Origin: CALUTH01 sp964452495
Lineage (GTDB): Bacteria; Cyanobacteriota; Vampirovibrionia; Gastranaerophilales; Gastranaerophilaceae
Assembly: GCA_964452495.1 (NCBI GenBank)
Contig: CAYVMC010000008.1
Location: forward strand, 1-64,000
Length of the DNA: 64,000 nucleotides
Direction of reading: 5' to 3'
Shown: one piece after another, positions 8,299 through 17,681 of the stretch
How the letters are laid out: each line of letters begins with the position of its first letter
Position numbering within the stretch: position 1 is the first letter of the stretch
Translations under genes and position numbers: made by a program
Notes under the pieces: model-generated
Databases searched by the model: none
What the model saw: only the letters and a program-made list of their open reading frames with translations
Told to the model about the DNA's origin: nothing

Positions 8299-9175
8299 TA
8301 AAGAAATTCCTGATAAAAATTAGCATATTAACTTTCAAAATACCGGTGAGTACAATGTATTTAAAATAATAAAAAAGAATAGGTGTTGCTAAAATATAGC
8401 TGTCTGTTCTGTCAAGAAAACCGCCGTGTCCGGGTAGTGCATCACCTGAATCCTTAACACCGGCATCTCTTTTAAACATTGATTCACACAGGTCGCCAAT
8501 CTGCGCAAATACGGTTATAACAATACCGGTAAACAATGAGTGATACCATTCAAAACCAAGCAGCCACCCGATAAAAAATGACACTAATATGGCTGATACG
8601 GAGCCGCCTATAGCACCTTCCCATGTTTTATTTGGGCTTATAACAGGAGCTAGTTTATGTTTGCCAAATCTGGTACCAAAGAAGTAACATCCTACGTCAG
8701 TGACCAGAACCACAAAAAACAGAAGTATTACATATCCGAGTCCAGTGCAACCAAGAAAGCAGGATAAAGCCCCCTTTCCGCAATTATATGCAGGGAGACT
8801 TCTTAAAAACAGCAGGTGTAGGGGAAACCATGCACAGTAAACAAAACCTAATATTGTAGTTGCTGCATTTGCAATGTAAGGTTGACTTCCACGAAATAAT
8901 ACCCACATAAGTGCAAGTATTGATAGTAATGAAAAAGCAGGAGCTACAAGCGAGAATTTATTATAATGTGCAAGAAATGTAAGAGCTACAGTTGCAGTTA
9001 TCATTATGCCAAAGCTTGGCAAAAATCCTTTATTCCTAAGGATTTTAATGTATTCTTTTGATGCAAGAACAATAAACAGGAATACTAGAATTGTCAACAT
9101 CCAACTTCCCTTTATAAGGGAAAGAAATACCAGTAACCCTAATAGTACTCCTGTTGTTATTCTTTTTGCATTCAT
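8291..9175 (-). CDS. cdsA: Phosphatidate cytidylyltransferase
   Basis: A 294-residue polytopic membrane enzyme that makes CDP-diacylglycerol from phosphatidate and CTP, the branch point of phospholipid synthesis. It has about eight hydrophobic segments. The family signature near the C-terminus is clear: SPNKTWEGAIGG followed by GDLCESMFKRDAGVKDSG and HGGFLDRTDS. The start overlaps the frr stop by one base, and the end overlaps rnc by eight. The placement frr-cdsA is common across bacteria. Confidence 0.96.
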   Translation of the reverse strand: MNAKRITTGVLLGLLVFLSLIKGSWMLTILVFLFIVLASKEYIKILRNKGFLPSFGIMITATVALTFLAHYNKFSLVAPAFSLLSILALMWVLFRGSQPYIANAATTILGFVYCAWFPLHLLFLRSLPAYNCGKGALSCFLGCTGLGYVILLFFVVLVTDVGCYFFGTRFGKHKLAPVISPNKTWEGAIGGSVSAILVSFFIGWLLGFEWYHSLFTGIVITVFAQIGDLCESMFKRDAGVKDSGDALPGHGGFLDRTDSYILATPILFYYFKYIVLTGILKVNMLIFIRNFFNV

Positions 9176-9741
9176 TATACGGTAAGAACCTCTTTTTCTT
9201 TTTCTGCTACCAGTGTATCTATAATTCCTGTATATTTGTCCGTTAATTTCTGAATTTTATCCTGATAATCTTTTGCAGTGTCTTCAGAAAGATTTTCTGC
9301 TTTTTCTACTTTTTTAACATCATCTGTTGTGTCGCGTCTAACATTTCTTACAGCTACTTTAGCATCTTCTCCGTATTTTTTAACTTCTTTTGCCGTTGCT
9401 TTACGTCGTTCTTCTGTAAGAGGCGGAAAAGGAAGTCTTATGCAAATGCCGTCAGAGTTTGGAGTAATTCCAAGTTCTGCTTTAATTAAAGCTTTTTCTA
9501 TTTCTTTGATAATAGATTTGTCATAAGGAGTGATAACTAATGTCGTACCTTCAGCGACTGCAACCTGTGACATTTGCCGAAGCGGAGTTGGAACACCATA
9601 GTAATCGACAGAAACTTTGTCCAGAATCCCTGGATTTGCACGCCCGGTTCTTACAGATGCAAACTCTCGTTTCATTTGTGTAATTGCTTTCTCCATCTTT
9701 TCTTCGCATAATAACAATAATTCTTCTACTGTTTCAGACAT
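9175..9741 (-). CDS. frr: Ribosome recycling factor
   Basis: A 188-residue cytoplasmic factor that, with EF-G, splits the ribosome after termination. The family pattern is complete: KREFASVRTGRANPGILD near the N-terminus, YYGVPTPLRQMSQVAV, IRLPFPPLTEERR, and a C-terminal helix ending IDTLVAEKEKE. AAGGAGAATGTA precedes the ATG. It lies 10 bases after pyrH, the classical pairing. Confidence 0.98.
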   Translation of the reverse strand: MSETVEELLLLCEEKMEKAITQMKREFASVRTGRANPGILDKVSVDYYGVPTPLRQMSQVAVAEGTTLVITPYDKSIIKEIEKALIKAELGITPNSDGICIRLPFPPLTEERRKATAKEVKKYGEDAKVAVRNVRRDTTDDVKKVEKAENLSEDTAKDYQDKIQKLTDKYTGIIDTLVAEKEKEVLTV

Positions 9742-9751
9742 TACATTCTCC

Positions 9752-10468
9752 TTAACTTATATACGTGCCTATTTTTTCATTATTTATAATTTTTGCTAAC
9801 CCGCCTTTTGCATTAAAATCAAATACAACAATAGGGATATGATTTTGTTTGCACAAGGCACAGGCAGATGTGTCCATAACTTTTAAGTCCTGTTTAATAA
9901 TATCGTCATAAGTCATATTATCAATTTTTTTTGCTTCCGGATTTAATTTAGGGTCATCTGTATAAACCCCGTCAACACCATTTTTAGCCATAAGCATAAC
10001 ATCTGCTTTGATTTCTGATGCTCTGAGTGCAGATGCCGTATCTGTTGTGAAAAACGGATTTCCTGTTCCTGCTGCAAATATTACAACTCTGTTCTTTTCA
10101 AGGTGTCTTATTGCTTTAAACCTAATATACGGTTCTGCAATTTGGTTCATTGAGATTGCGGTTTGTGTCCGGCAATCAATATTCATATTTTTAAGGCAAC
10201 TTTGCAATGTAATTGCATTCATTACTGTTGCAAGCATACCGATATAATCGCCGGAAGCTCTATCCATACCAAATTTTGCACTGTTTTGAACCCCGCGGAA
10301 AATATTTCCGCCGCCGACAACAACTGCAACCTGAACCCCCATATCTAAAATTGATTTAATTTCTCTGCAAATATTTTCAACTGGAATTTGTGATATACCA
10401 AACTCCTGATCTCCCAAGAGTGCTTCTCCGCTTATTTTTAAAAGTACCCTTTTATATTTGGAATTCAT
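9752..10468 (-). CDS. pyrH: UMP kinase
   Basis: A 238-residue amino-acid-kinase-fold enzyme that phosphorylates UMP to UDP, feeding nucleotide and cell-wall precursors. Family motifs are the start KRVLLKISGEALLG, VVGGGNIFRG, the GNPFFTTDTAS loop and VDGVYTDDPK. AAGGAG precedes the ATG at 10468. It opens the pyrH-frr-cdsA-rnc run and lies 59 bases after csaB on the same strand, so read-through from the csaB unit is possible. Confidence 0.98.
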   Translation of the reverse strand: MNSKYKRVLLKISGEALLGDQEFGISQIPVENICREIKSILDMGVQVAVVVGGGNIFRGVQNSAKFGMDRASGDYIGMLATVMNAITLQSCLKNMNIDCRTQTAISMNQIAEPYIRFKAIRHLEKNRVVIFAAGTGNPFFTTDTASALRASEIKADVMLMAKNGVDGVYTDDPKLNPEAKKIDNMTYDDIIKQDLKVMDTSACALCKQNHIPIVVFDFNAKGGLAKIINNEKIGTYIS

Positions 10469-10527
10469 ACAATACTCCTTTTTTTTATCCTATCTTAAAT
10501 GTGTACAGTTGTAAATAAAAAGTTAAG

Positions 10528-11517
10528 TTATATATCAAAAATATTTACGTCAAGTTTCTTTGTCTCAAGCCACCTTGACAGCTCTTTCTTTTCCGTATTT
10601 TTGAGTTTTTTCACATGTTCTTCAATATCTTCTGCATGCTTTAGTTCAATATAATCAATACCTGCTTCTAATGATAAAAAAGTTACTTTTTTGTCATAAG
10701 AAACAGGCAGAACTTTTACACCTGACATTAATCCGGCTAGTACTGCATGAAATCTCATTCCTATTAAGTATTCAAGTTTTGAGATTTCTTCTGCTGTTGC
10801 TTTTACATCAAGTCCGTTTTTAATTATTACATCTCTTCCGAGGAACTCCTTAAAACGGCAGCACACATTATAATCTACGGATGGTTGGAGTGAAAGCAAG
10901 ATTATATTTTTGTCTGGAAATGTAGTATTAACTGCCTTTGCTAATTTTTTCAGAAACTCATCACTTACTCCCTGGAAGGCTCTCAACTGTATGCCGAGAG
11001 TATTTTGTTCTTTTTCGTGTTTAGGGATGTCAAGTGTAAAAACAGGATCGCATACCTGTTTTGAAGAAATTTCCCAAGAGCTTAAAAGCCGCTGGCTTTC
11101 TGTATCACGAACAGTTATAAGTTTACATTTTTTTAAAATGTACTTTGTAAGATTTTCCGATAATTTGGAATGAAACGGCCCCATCCCCTGTGCAAAAATT
11201 ATAACGTCCTTTTTAAATATTTGTGCTGTAAAAATAATTCCCAGATAATAAATCAAACTCTTAAAACTTGTAACATCCTGCAAAAGACTGCCGCCGCCTG
11301 ATATCAGCAGATCGGATTTTATTATACTATTTAATACTTTGAAAAAATCAAAAGAATTTACTGATTTTACTCCGTAATTTTTTGCTGTTTTTTTCGGATT
11401 TGCAGAAAAAACTGTTAAATCATATTTTTTTGAAAACAGCTTTACCAGTACATATAAGACAGCATCATCACCAAAATTATCAAAGCCATAATAACCTGAG
11501 CATACAGCTTTTTTCAT
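10528..11517 (-). CDS. csaB: Polysaccharide pyruvyl transferase (CsaB type)
   Basis: A 329-residue protein of the polysaccharide pyruvyl transferase family, which adds a pyruvate ketal from phosphoenolpyruvate to a cell-surface sugar. Recognisable points are the start SGYYGFDNFGDDAVLYVL, the GGGSLLQD segment near residue 75, and LIGMRFHAVLAGL near 250. In CsaB systems the pyruvylated wall polymer anchors S-layer (SLH-domain) proteins, but I see no SLH gene in this window, so the acceptor is open. The ATG overlaps the stop of the PfkB kinase gene by one base. It is the third gene of eda-kdgK-csaB. Confidence 0.88.
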   Translation of the reverse strand: MKKAVCSGYYGFDNFGDDAVLYVLVKLFSKKYDLTVFSANPKKTAKNYGVKSVNSFDFFKVLNSIIKSDLLISGGGSLLQDVTSFKSLIYYLGIIFTAQIFKKDVIIFAQGMGPFHSKLSENLTKYILKKCKLITVRDTESQRLLSSWEISSKQVCDPVFTLDIPKHEKEQNTLGIQLRAFQGVSDEFLKKLAKAVNTTFPDKNIILLSLQPSVDYNVCCRFKEFLGRDVIIKNGLDVKATAEEISKLEYLIGMRFHAVLAGLMSGVKVLPVSYDKKVTFLSLEAGIDYIELKHAEDIEEHVKKLKNTEKKELSRWLETKKLDVNIFDI

Positions 11518-12449
11518 TAAATATACTCCGATATTTCATCCTTTGAAGGGAGTGCTGCAATTGTACCATTTTTAGAGGCTTGAAGACCTGCTGCAACTGA
11601 TGCAAATTTAGCAGCTTCAAATGGATTAAAGCCCGATACGATGGCATGCAGAAATGCTCCGTTAAAGGCATCTCCTGAGGCTGTTAAATCTATAACAGGA
11701 ACTTTATTGAAAAATTCACAGAAGCGTTTTTCTCCATTATAAAAAATATAGTATCCACCGTCTATTCTTGATTTAAAAACAATTGTTTCAACCCCGAAGT
11801 CTCCAAGTTTTCTTGCTATATGATCATAAGTCATAGACTCAAACAAGTGCGGAGCATCATTTTTCATGCTCATAAATATTATATTTGTATAAGGAAGAAT
11901 TTCATCCAAAAACTCTCTTGATTCATCAGAATACATAAAACATGAAGTATAATTAGGGTCATAAGCTGTTACTAAATCTTTTTCTTTGGCAATTCGGAAC
12001 GCTTTTTTCACCGCATTTCTTGCAGACAATGACAGTGATTGGGCAACACCTGTTGAATACAGACACTTAAATGAGGAAATCATTTCTTCTGTTATGTCGT
12101 CATCATTCAGTTTTGTAGCGGCAGATTTCCGTTTATAATAGTAGAATTCATTTTCTTCGTTCTCTGGACGTGCAACAATATAAACACCGTTTTGTTCTTG
12201 AATAAAATCTGTAAAGGATGTATCTATATTATCCTTTTTAAGGCTTTCATAAATATAGTGTCCAAATCCATCATTTCCTAACTTCGTAATAAGAGCTGTT
12301 TTGCTCCCGAGTTTTGCAGCCATAAGTGCAGATATGACACTGTCTCCTCCATAACTTTTACGAAAAAGTTCAGCTTTTTCAAGTTTATCTGCAGATGATA
12401 ATTCTATCAGGCATTCGCCTATAACCGCTATATCTAATTTTTTTTCCAA
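11517..12449 (-). CDS. PfkB-family sugar kinase, probable KDG kinase
   Basis: A 310-residue ribokinase/PfkB-family kinase. The family signature near the C-terminus is DLTASGDAFNGAF, with the catalytic Asp in ASGDAF. The N-terminal substrate region has KSYGGDSVISALMAAKLG. Because a KDPG aldolase gene lies directly upstream and overlaps it by 16 bases, the likely substrate is 2-keto-3-deoxygluconate, giving KDPG. Other sugar acids or sugars cannot be excluded from sequence. The start is a TTG with AAAGGA nine bases upstream. Confidence 0.82.
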   Translation of the reverse strand: MEKKLDIAVIGECLIELSSADKLEKAELFRKSYGGDSVISALMAAKLGSKTALITKLGNDGFGHYIYESLKKDNIDTSFTDFIQEQNGVYIVARPENEENEFYYYKRKSAATKLNDDDITEEMISSFKCLYSTGVAQSLSLSARNAVKKAFRIAKEKDLVTAYDPNYTSCFMYSDESREFLDEILPYTNIIFMSMKNDAPHLFESMTYDHIARKLGDFGVETIVFKSRIDGGYYIFYNGEKRFCEFFNKVPVIDLTASGDAFNGAFLHAIVSGFNPFEAAKFASVAAGLQASKNGTIAALPSKDEISEYI

Positions 12450-13063
12450 TTTGTATAATCCTTTATATCATTCAAAGTAGACTTTACCCGCTCTGTTATT
12501 TCACTGGGAGTAAAGTCTGCGTACAAGTCCCGTCCTACCCCGACACATTTTGCTCCGGCTCTTATATATCCTATTACTTCGTCAAGTTTAATATTACCGG
12601 TGGGCATAAGACTTAGAAATGGCATTTGACGAAGCAGGTCGCCTATATAAGTAATTCCACCGAGGGCTGTTGTCGGAAAAAGTTTTGTTAATAATACTCT
12701 TGCTTTCCAGGCTGCATATGCTTCGTTTGCCGTTGAACCCCCTGCAATAAAAGGAATGCGTTTATTTTTTGAAATTTTAACAAGATTCATCTGGAATATC
12801 GGGCTTGAAAACATTACCGCTCCACAGTCTATAGCCATTTGTGCCTGTAGTGAGGTAATTATACTGCCTGCACAAACATATACGTCTTTTGATAATTCTT
12901 GTATGGCTTTATATAATTCTGGTGTTTCAATATTTATTTCCAGAAATTTAACTCCGCCTTTTATCATGGCTCTGCCTATTTCGATAGCTTCATCAGGATT
13001 AGAGCATCTTATTATAGGATATAATTTTTCTTTTGTTAATAAATCTATTAATGTTTCACTCAT
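12434..13063 (-). CDS. eda: KDPG/KHG aldolase
   Basis: A 209-residue class I aldolase that splits 2-keto-3-deoxy-6-phosphogluconate into pyruvate and glyceraldehyde 3-phosphate. The general-base Glu is E42 in KFLEINIET, and the Schiff-base lysine is K127 in VLLTKLFP. The phosphate-binding LMPTGNI region follows. It shares an operon with a PfkB kinase, which together make the KDG branch of hexuronate or Entner-Doudoroff-like catabolism. No dehydratase (edd) is in the window. The start lies 45 bases from the divergent cyclase gene. Confidence 0.9.
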   Translation of the reverse strand: MSETLIDLLTKEKLYPIIRCSNPDEAIEIGRAMIKGGVKFLEINIETPELYKAIQELSKDVYVCAGSIITSLQAQMAIDCGAVMFSSPIFQMNLVKISKNKRIPFIAGGSTANEAYAAWKARVLLTKLFPTTALGGITYIGDLLRQMPFLSLMPTGNIKLDEVIGYIRAGAKCVGVGRDLYADFTPSEITERVKSTLNDIKDYTNWKKN

Positions 13064-13095
13064 TTTTTCATCTATCCTTTTTCTTTAATTTATTA

Positions 13096-13101
13096 TATCA
13101 T
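13096..13101 (+). promoter_or_regulatory. -10 box of the cyclase gene, probably leaderless
   Basis: TATCAT stands six bases before the ATG at 13108, with no ribosome site in between, so transcription would begin at or near the A of the ATG. No convincing -35 hexamer is visible. Confidence 0.5.
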
Positions 13102-13107
13102 AATAAT

Positions 13108-15060
13108 ATGCGCGGGATAAAAACATTTTTAACATTTATTGCAGCATGGATATTTTTATTTGCTGCCTTCTGGATTTCTAACAATTTTTTTGAACCGAAA
13201 TTTTATGATTTTATGGTCAATGCTTTCACCGCACATAAATATGGTTCTGATGATATTCTTATTGTCGTTATTGATGATGAAGCAATAGCCAAATACCGCT
13301 GGCCCTGGAAGAGGGAAATGTATTCGAATATTTTTGAATATATTAATCAGAATGCAAATCCCAAACTTATAATTCACGATGCGATTGTGGGAACGTTAGA
13401 CAAGGAAAATCCTGCTTCGGATAAAAAGTACTTTTCGTCTATTTCTAAAATTAATAATCTTGTTTCCGGCATGGAATTGACTTTTAGAGATTACACTGAT
13501 TATTCAAAGGGAATAGCACAGGATGAAAAATATTATAAAAAATACTCAACACCGGTAGAAGATAATCGGCAATATTTTGAAGGTTTTAGATTTAAGAGTA
13601 TACTGACCTTTCCTGATGAATACTATAATGTTCTTAAATACGCTGCCCCTGTAACATGTCCGCAGGATAATGACGGAGTTACAAGGGATATTTCATTGTT
13701 TGTTGCATATAAGCAATACCTGTATCCATATCTTGCATTTAGAGGTTTTCTGCTTGCGAACAATAATCCGGAATGTGCTGTTTCGCAAAATGATGTAACT
13801 TGTAACACTATAAATTTTTATGCACCAAAATATAGGCGTTATCTTGGCGGACACCATAGAACCCCTATAAAATTTTATAAACTCTACAGTAATAATTATT
13901 CTCATCGAACAATATCTGCAGTAAAGATTCTGGATGATTATGACAGGATAAAGTCTGGACTAAAACCTGAATTGTCACCTGAGTTATTTAATAATAAGTA
14001 CATTATTCTTGGTGCTAATGTTAAGGCTTCATCAACAGGGTTGTCTGATATTCTTCATTCTTCTGTGTCTCCGAGACATCCGGGAACAGACATACTGGCA
14101 ACAGTTCTTGATAATGCGGTACATAATGATTTTCTTAAATCGTTTAATATCTGGCAAAATGCACTACTGTCATTATTTACAGCAATATTTATTTATATTC
14201 TTATAAGGACGCGTACGATTTTTGTTTCTCTATCAGTAATTACGACCGCACTTATATTATTCTTTTTGGGAGCATGTTTTCTATTTTATAACGCTTTTGC
14301 CATAAATGTTTTAACTCCTGTAATACTAGGAATTGTAACAATGATTTTTGGTTATCTTCACAGGTTTCTTCTTGAAGGTCAGAATAAAGAAAAAATTAAA
14401 AAGGCGATGGGCAAATACATCTCAGATGACATTATGGAAGATGTTGTAAAAAATATTGATGAATTAAAACTTGGAGGAAAAAAATCTGTTGTAACTGTTC
14501 TGTTTGCCGATATAAGAGGCTTTACATCTATGAGCGAAAAAATGTCAGCAGAAGAGGTTTCAAATATTTTGAATGAGTATTTTACAGAGATGGAACCTAT
14601 TATATCGGGACATAACGGAATAATAAACAAATTTATAGGCGATGCTGTTATGGCAATTTTTGGCGAACCGATTAAAGACAAAAATCATGCTTTAAATGCA
14701 GTAAAGTGTGCTAATGATATGCTGAAAAAGGTTAGTCAGTTACAGCATAAGTGGATAAACGAAGGAAAACCCAAAATAGAAATAGGTATAGGGATTAACA
14801 CAGGTGAAGTTTTTGTAGGAAATATTGGTTCCGAAAAAAGAATGGAGTATACGGTAATTGGTGATACTGTAAATCTTGCAAGCCGAATTGAAAGCTATAA
14901 TAAGATATATAAGACGAATTTCCTAATAGGACCGACTACTTATGAAGAAGTAAAAAATTATGTTAACGTTATAAAAATATCTGATGTCCAAATCCGTGGT
15001 AAACTCCAAAAACTGGACATATACGAAGTCCTTGGAATAATTGAGGATAAAAGTGTATAA
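13108..15060 (+). CDS. CHASE2-domain adenylate cyclase (class III)
   Basis: A 650-residue membrane signalling enzyme that probably makes cyclic AMP. Residue 1-20 is a hydrophobic anchor. An extracytoplasmic CHASE2 sensor domain spans about 25-330 (VIDDEAIAKYRWPWKRE). Three membrane helices lie at about 345-430. A class III cyclase domain lies at about 455-640: metal-binding Asp in FADIRGFTSM, second Asp in KFIGDAVMAIFG, and the EYTVIGDTVNLASR motif. The Lys in NKFIGD and the Asp-Thr pair favour ATP over GTP. The start at 13108 begins a clean anchor and has a -10 box just upstream. A start at 13033 would run back over the eda gene. Confidence 0.88.
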   Translation: MRGIKTFLTFIAAWIFLFAAFWISNNFFEPKFYDFMVNAFTAHKYGSDDILIVVIDDEAIAKYRWPWKREMYSNIFEYINQNANPKLIIHDAIVGTLDKENPASDKKYFSSISKINNLVSGMELTFRDYTDYSKGIAQDEKYYKKYSTPVEDNRQYFEGFRFKSILTFPDEYYNVLKYAAPVTCPQDNDGVTRDISLFVAYKQYLYPYLAFRGFLLANNNPECAVSQNDVTCNTINFYAPKYRRYLGGHHRTPIKFYKLYSNNYSHRTISAVKILDDYDRIKSGLKPELSPELFNNKYIILGANVKASSTGLSDILHSSVSPRHPGTDILATVLDNAVHNDFLKSFNIWQNALLSLFTAIFIYILIRTRTIFVSLSVITTALILFFLGACFLFYNAFAINVLTPVILGIVTMIFGYLHRFLLEGQNKEKIKKAMGKYISDDIMEDVVKNIDELKLGGKKSVVTVLFADIRGFTSMSEKMSAEEVSNILNEYFTEMEPIISGHNGIINKFIGDAVMAIFGEPIKDKNHALNAVKCANDMLKKVSQLQHKWINEGKPKIEIGIGINTGEVFVGNIGSEKRMEYTVIGDTVNLASRIESYNKIYKTNFLIGPTTYEEVKNYVNVIKISDVQIRGKLQKLDIYEVLGIIEDKSV

Positions 15061-17425
15061 TTTTGACCAGATAAGAAAAGCCGTAGAAATTGAGGCAGCT
15101 TACAAATATATTGATGTAAGAGGAAAGACTAAAACATTTTCCAAATTTATTTGTCAGGAACTCAAGAACCTTATAAAAGAATCAGGAAAAAATCCTAAGT
15201 GGATTGTATTGCTGGAACATTTTACAAACTACTCTACAGACAGTTATCCTGAAAGAAAAAAGTGTATAGAAAGACTTGTAAGAGCAATTCGTTCAGAACT
15301 TAATCCGCCTTCATCCGTGAATGCTGCATGTGATAAAATAAAACCGCCGTCACAAATGGATGTTATGTATATAAAAGGAGTTGGTGCAAAGATTGCGTAC
15401 AGGTTTAATAAACTTGGAATTTATACTGCAAATGACCTGCTTTATTATTTCCCATCAAAACATATTGATTATTCATCGAGAACAAAAATTCATGCATTAA
15501 GAGAGGGAATGAGTACAACTATATTTGGTTATATAAAGTCTGTTTCAGCTTACACTTCAAAAAGCGGATTAGGTATTGTTAAACTTGTTGTTGCCGATGA
15601 AACGGGAAAACTTCCTATAAATTTTTTCTACGGGAAAGCAAACAAATATATGCTTGAAAAAACAAAAGCACAGTTTCCAAAAAACGCTAATATTATGTTA
15701 TCAGGAGTTGTAAAACGTAGTAGTTATGATAATCTACTTACTCTGGACAAGCCGACATATTCTATTATGACTGCTGAAATTTTTGATAACTCAAATCTTA
15801 ACCTCGGGCGTATTGTTCCGGTCTACCCGCTCTGTGAAAATCTAAGTCCCAAAACACTACGGAGGGCAATCTACAATGCCATTTCAATGTATAAGAATGA
15901 AATAAAAGATGTGCTGCCGGATTATCTTCTTGAAAAATACGGATTTATACACAAAGCGGATGCAATTGAACAGATTCATTTTCCGCAGGATATGGAAACT
16001 CTGGAGATTGCACGCAATTCACTTATTTTTGAAGAATTTTTCTTAATTCAGTTAAAACTGGCATTAGCAAGGAAAGATACGGAAACAAAATGCAGCTCAT
16101 ATCCTCTGATAGTTAAACCTGACGGGCTTGTTATGAACTTTATAAAAAGTCTGCCTTTTGAGTTAACAAAAGCACAGAAGCGAGCTATTAATGAAATATT
16201 AAACGACATGCATTCAAGTAAGCCTATGCAGCGTTTATTACAGGGGGATGTAGGCAGCGGAAAAACAGTTGTTGCATGTGTAATGCTTCTTGCTGCAATT
16301 GAAAACGGGTATCAGGCAGCTCTTATGGCTCCTACAGAAATTCTTGCACAACAGCACTATAATAATCTTGTAAAGTGGCTTACCCCGCTTGGAATAAGTA
16401 TAGGATTATTTCTTGGTTCTTCCGGTGCAAAAATACGGCGAGAAGAAGAACAAAATCTTGCAAACGGTCAGACAAAAATCGCAGTTGGAACGCATGCACT
16501 TATTCAGGATAATATAAAATTTAATAATTTGGGAGCCGTTGTAATAGATGAGCAGCACAGGTTTGGTGTAAAACAACGTTTATCTTTAAGGCAAAAAAGC
16601 ACCTTGCCGCAAGTTCTTACAATGACCGCAACTCCTATTCCGCGAACTCTTGCAATTACTCTTAATGGTGATCTTGATTTAACAATTATTGATGAACTTC
16701 CAAAGGGAAGAAAACCTATTAATACAAAATTTGTTAATTCCAAAGCATTTATTATAAGGCTTATTAGGGATGAAGTATCAAAAGGTCATCAGGCATATAT
16801 TGTATACCCGTTGATTGAGGAAAGTGAGACACTGTCTGCAAAGGCTGCAACTATAGAGGCTGAGAGATGGCAAAATGATGTATTTCCGGATCTAAAAATA
16901 GGGCTTCTCCACGGTAAACTTAAGAACTCTGAAAAAGATGAGGTGATGGAAAAGTTTAAAAATAAAGAATACGATATTCTGGTATCAACAACAGTTGTGG
17001 AAGTTGGAGTTGATGTTCCAAATGCAACGGTTATTGTCATAGAAAATGCAGAACGATTTGGTCTTTCTCAGCTGCATCAGTTGCGAGGACGGGTTGGACG
17101 TTCGGATATTCAATCATATTGTATATTATCATCTAATACAAAAAATCCTCAGACAAAAGAACGCTTAAATATAATGACAGAAACCAATGACGGTTTTGTT
17201 ATTGCTGAGAAAGACCTTCAACTGCGCGGCCCCGGTGAGTTTCTCGGCGTAAGACAGAGCGGACTGCCTGATTTGATTATTTCAGACCTTGTCCGTGATG
17301 CACAGATTTTAGAAACCGCACGTTTGGAGGCTATAGATTTTGTTAAAAAGAAAAATATAAACGATTATCCGGCACTTGTAAACGCAGACCAGTTAAAGTT
17401 AAACAGTGATATTCTCGGCTGTTAA
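15053..17425 (+). CDS. recG: ATP-dependent DNA helicase RecG
   Basis: A 790-residue branch-migration helicase that remodels forks and Holliday junctions. Residues 1-100 form an N-terminal extension, as in cyanobacterial RecG, followed by a helix-hairpin and wedge domain (KGVGAKIAYRFNKLGI). The helicase core has LLQGDVGSGKTVVA, the DEQHRFG box (VVIDEQHRFGV), TMTATPIPRT and LRGRVGRS, and then the RecG-type end LQLRGPGEFLGVRQSG. GTG at 15053 is chosen because TGAGG lies six bases before it. The gene then overlaps the cyclase end by 8 bases, so the two are likely translated together. An in-frame TTG at 15041 is the alternative start. Confidence 0.96.
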   Translation: MYNFDQIRKAVEIEAAYKYIDVRGKTKTFSKFICQELKNLIKESGKNPKWIVLLEHFTNYSTDSYPERKKCIERLVRAIRSELNPPSSVNAACDKIKPPSQMDVMYIKGVGAKIAYRFNKLGIYTANDLLYYFPSKHIDYSSRTKIHALREGMSTTIFGYIKSVSAYTSKSGLGIVKLVVADETGKLPINFFYGKANKYMLEKTKAQFPKNANIMLSGVVKRSSYDNLLTLDKPTYSIMTAEIFDNSNLNLGRIVPVYPLCENLSPKTLRRAIYNAISMYKNEIKDVLPDYLLEKYGFIHKADAIEQIHFPQDMETLEIARNSLIFEEFFLIQLKLALARKDTETKCSSYPLIVKPDGLVMNFIKSLPFELTKAQKRAINEILNDMHSSKPMQRLLQGDVGSGKTVVACVMLLAAIENGYQAALMAPTEILAQQHYNNLVKWLTPLGISIGLFLGSSGAKIRREEEQNLANGQTKIAVGTHALIQDNIKFNNLGAVVIDEQHRFGVKQRLSLRQKSTLPQVLTMTATPIPRTLAITLNGDLDLTIIDELPKGRKPINTKFVNSKAFIIRLIRDEVSKGHQAYIVYPLIEESETLSAKAATIEAERWQNDVFPDLKIGLLHGKLKNSEKDEVMEKFKNKEYDILVSTTVVEVGVDVPNATVIVIENAERFGLSQLHQLRGRVGRSDIQSYCILSSNTKNPQTKERLNIMTETNDGFVIAEKDLQLRGPGEFLGVRQSGLPDLIISDLVRDAQILETARLEAIDFVKKKNINDYPALVNADQLKLNSDILGC

Positions 17426-17451
17426 GACAGTACCCAGCTTACAAGTATAGC

Positions 17452-17495
17452 AAATCGGGCGGAATAAAAATTCCGCTCGATTTGAAGATTTTTAA
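17452..17495 (+). terminator. Terminator after recG
   Basis: A 14-bp stem (17452-17465 with 17470-17483, one G-U pair) with an AAAA loop, followed by GAAGATTTTT. It starts about 27 bases after the recG stop. Confidence 0.85.
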
Positions 17496-17616
17496 AAATA
17501 TATTATTCCCCATAATCCACCGGCTCTGTTTTCATAATGCATAATAGCGTTTATATATAACTCCGGACGCCCGTAAAGGTTAACTGTAGTTGAAGCCGAA
17601 GTTGGCAAGATAAATC

Positions 17617-17661
17617 TAGAAAATAAAAAACAGGCTCACTGTTAAATAATGAGCCTGTTTT
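17617..17661 (-). terminator. Terminator of the acetate-CoA ligase gene
   Basis: On the minus strand a perfect 12-bp stem (17650-17661 with 17627-17638), core CAGGCTCA, is followed by a T-rich tail (TTTTTTATTT). It lies about 20 bases after the stop of the ligase gene. Confidence 0.9.
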
Positions 17662-17681
17662 AGTATTTGTATTATCTAAGA

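Noticed and set aside
13033..13107. Longer start for the cyclase gene
   Set aside because: It would begin inside the eda gene on the other strand and precede the -10 box. The family-like anchor begins at 13108.
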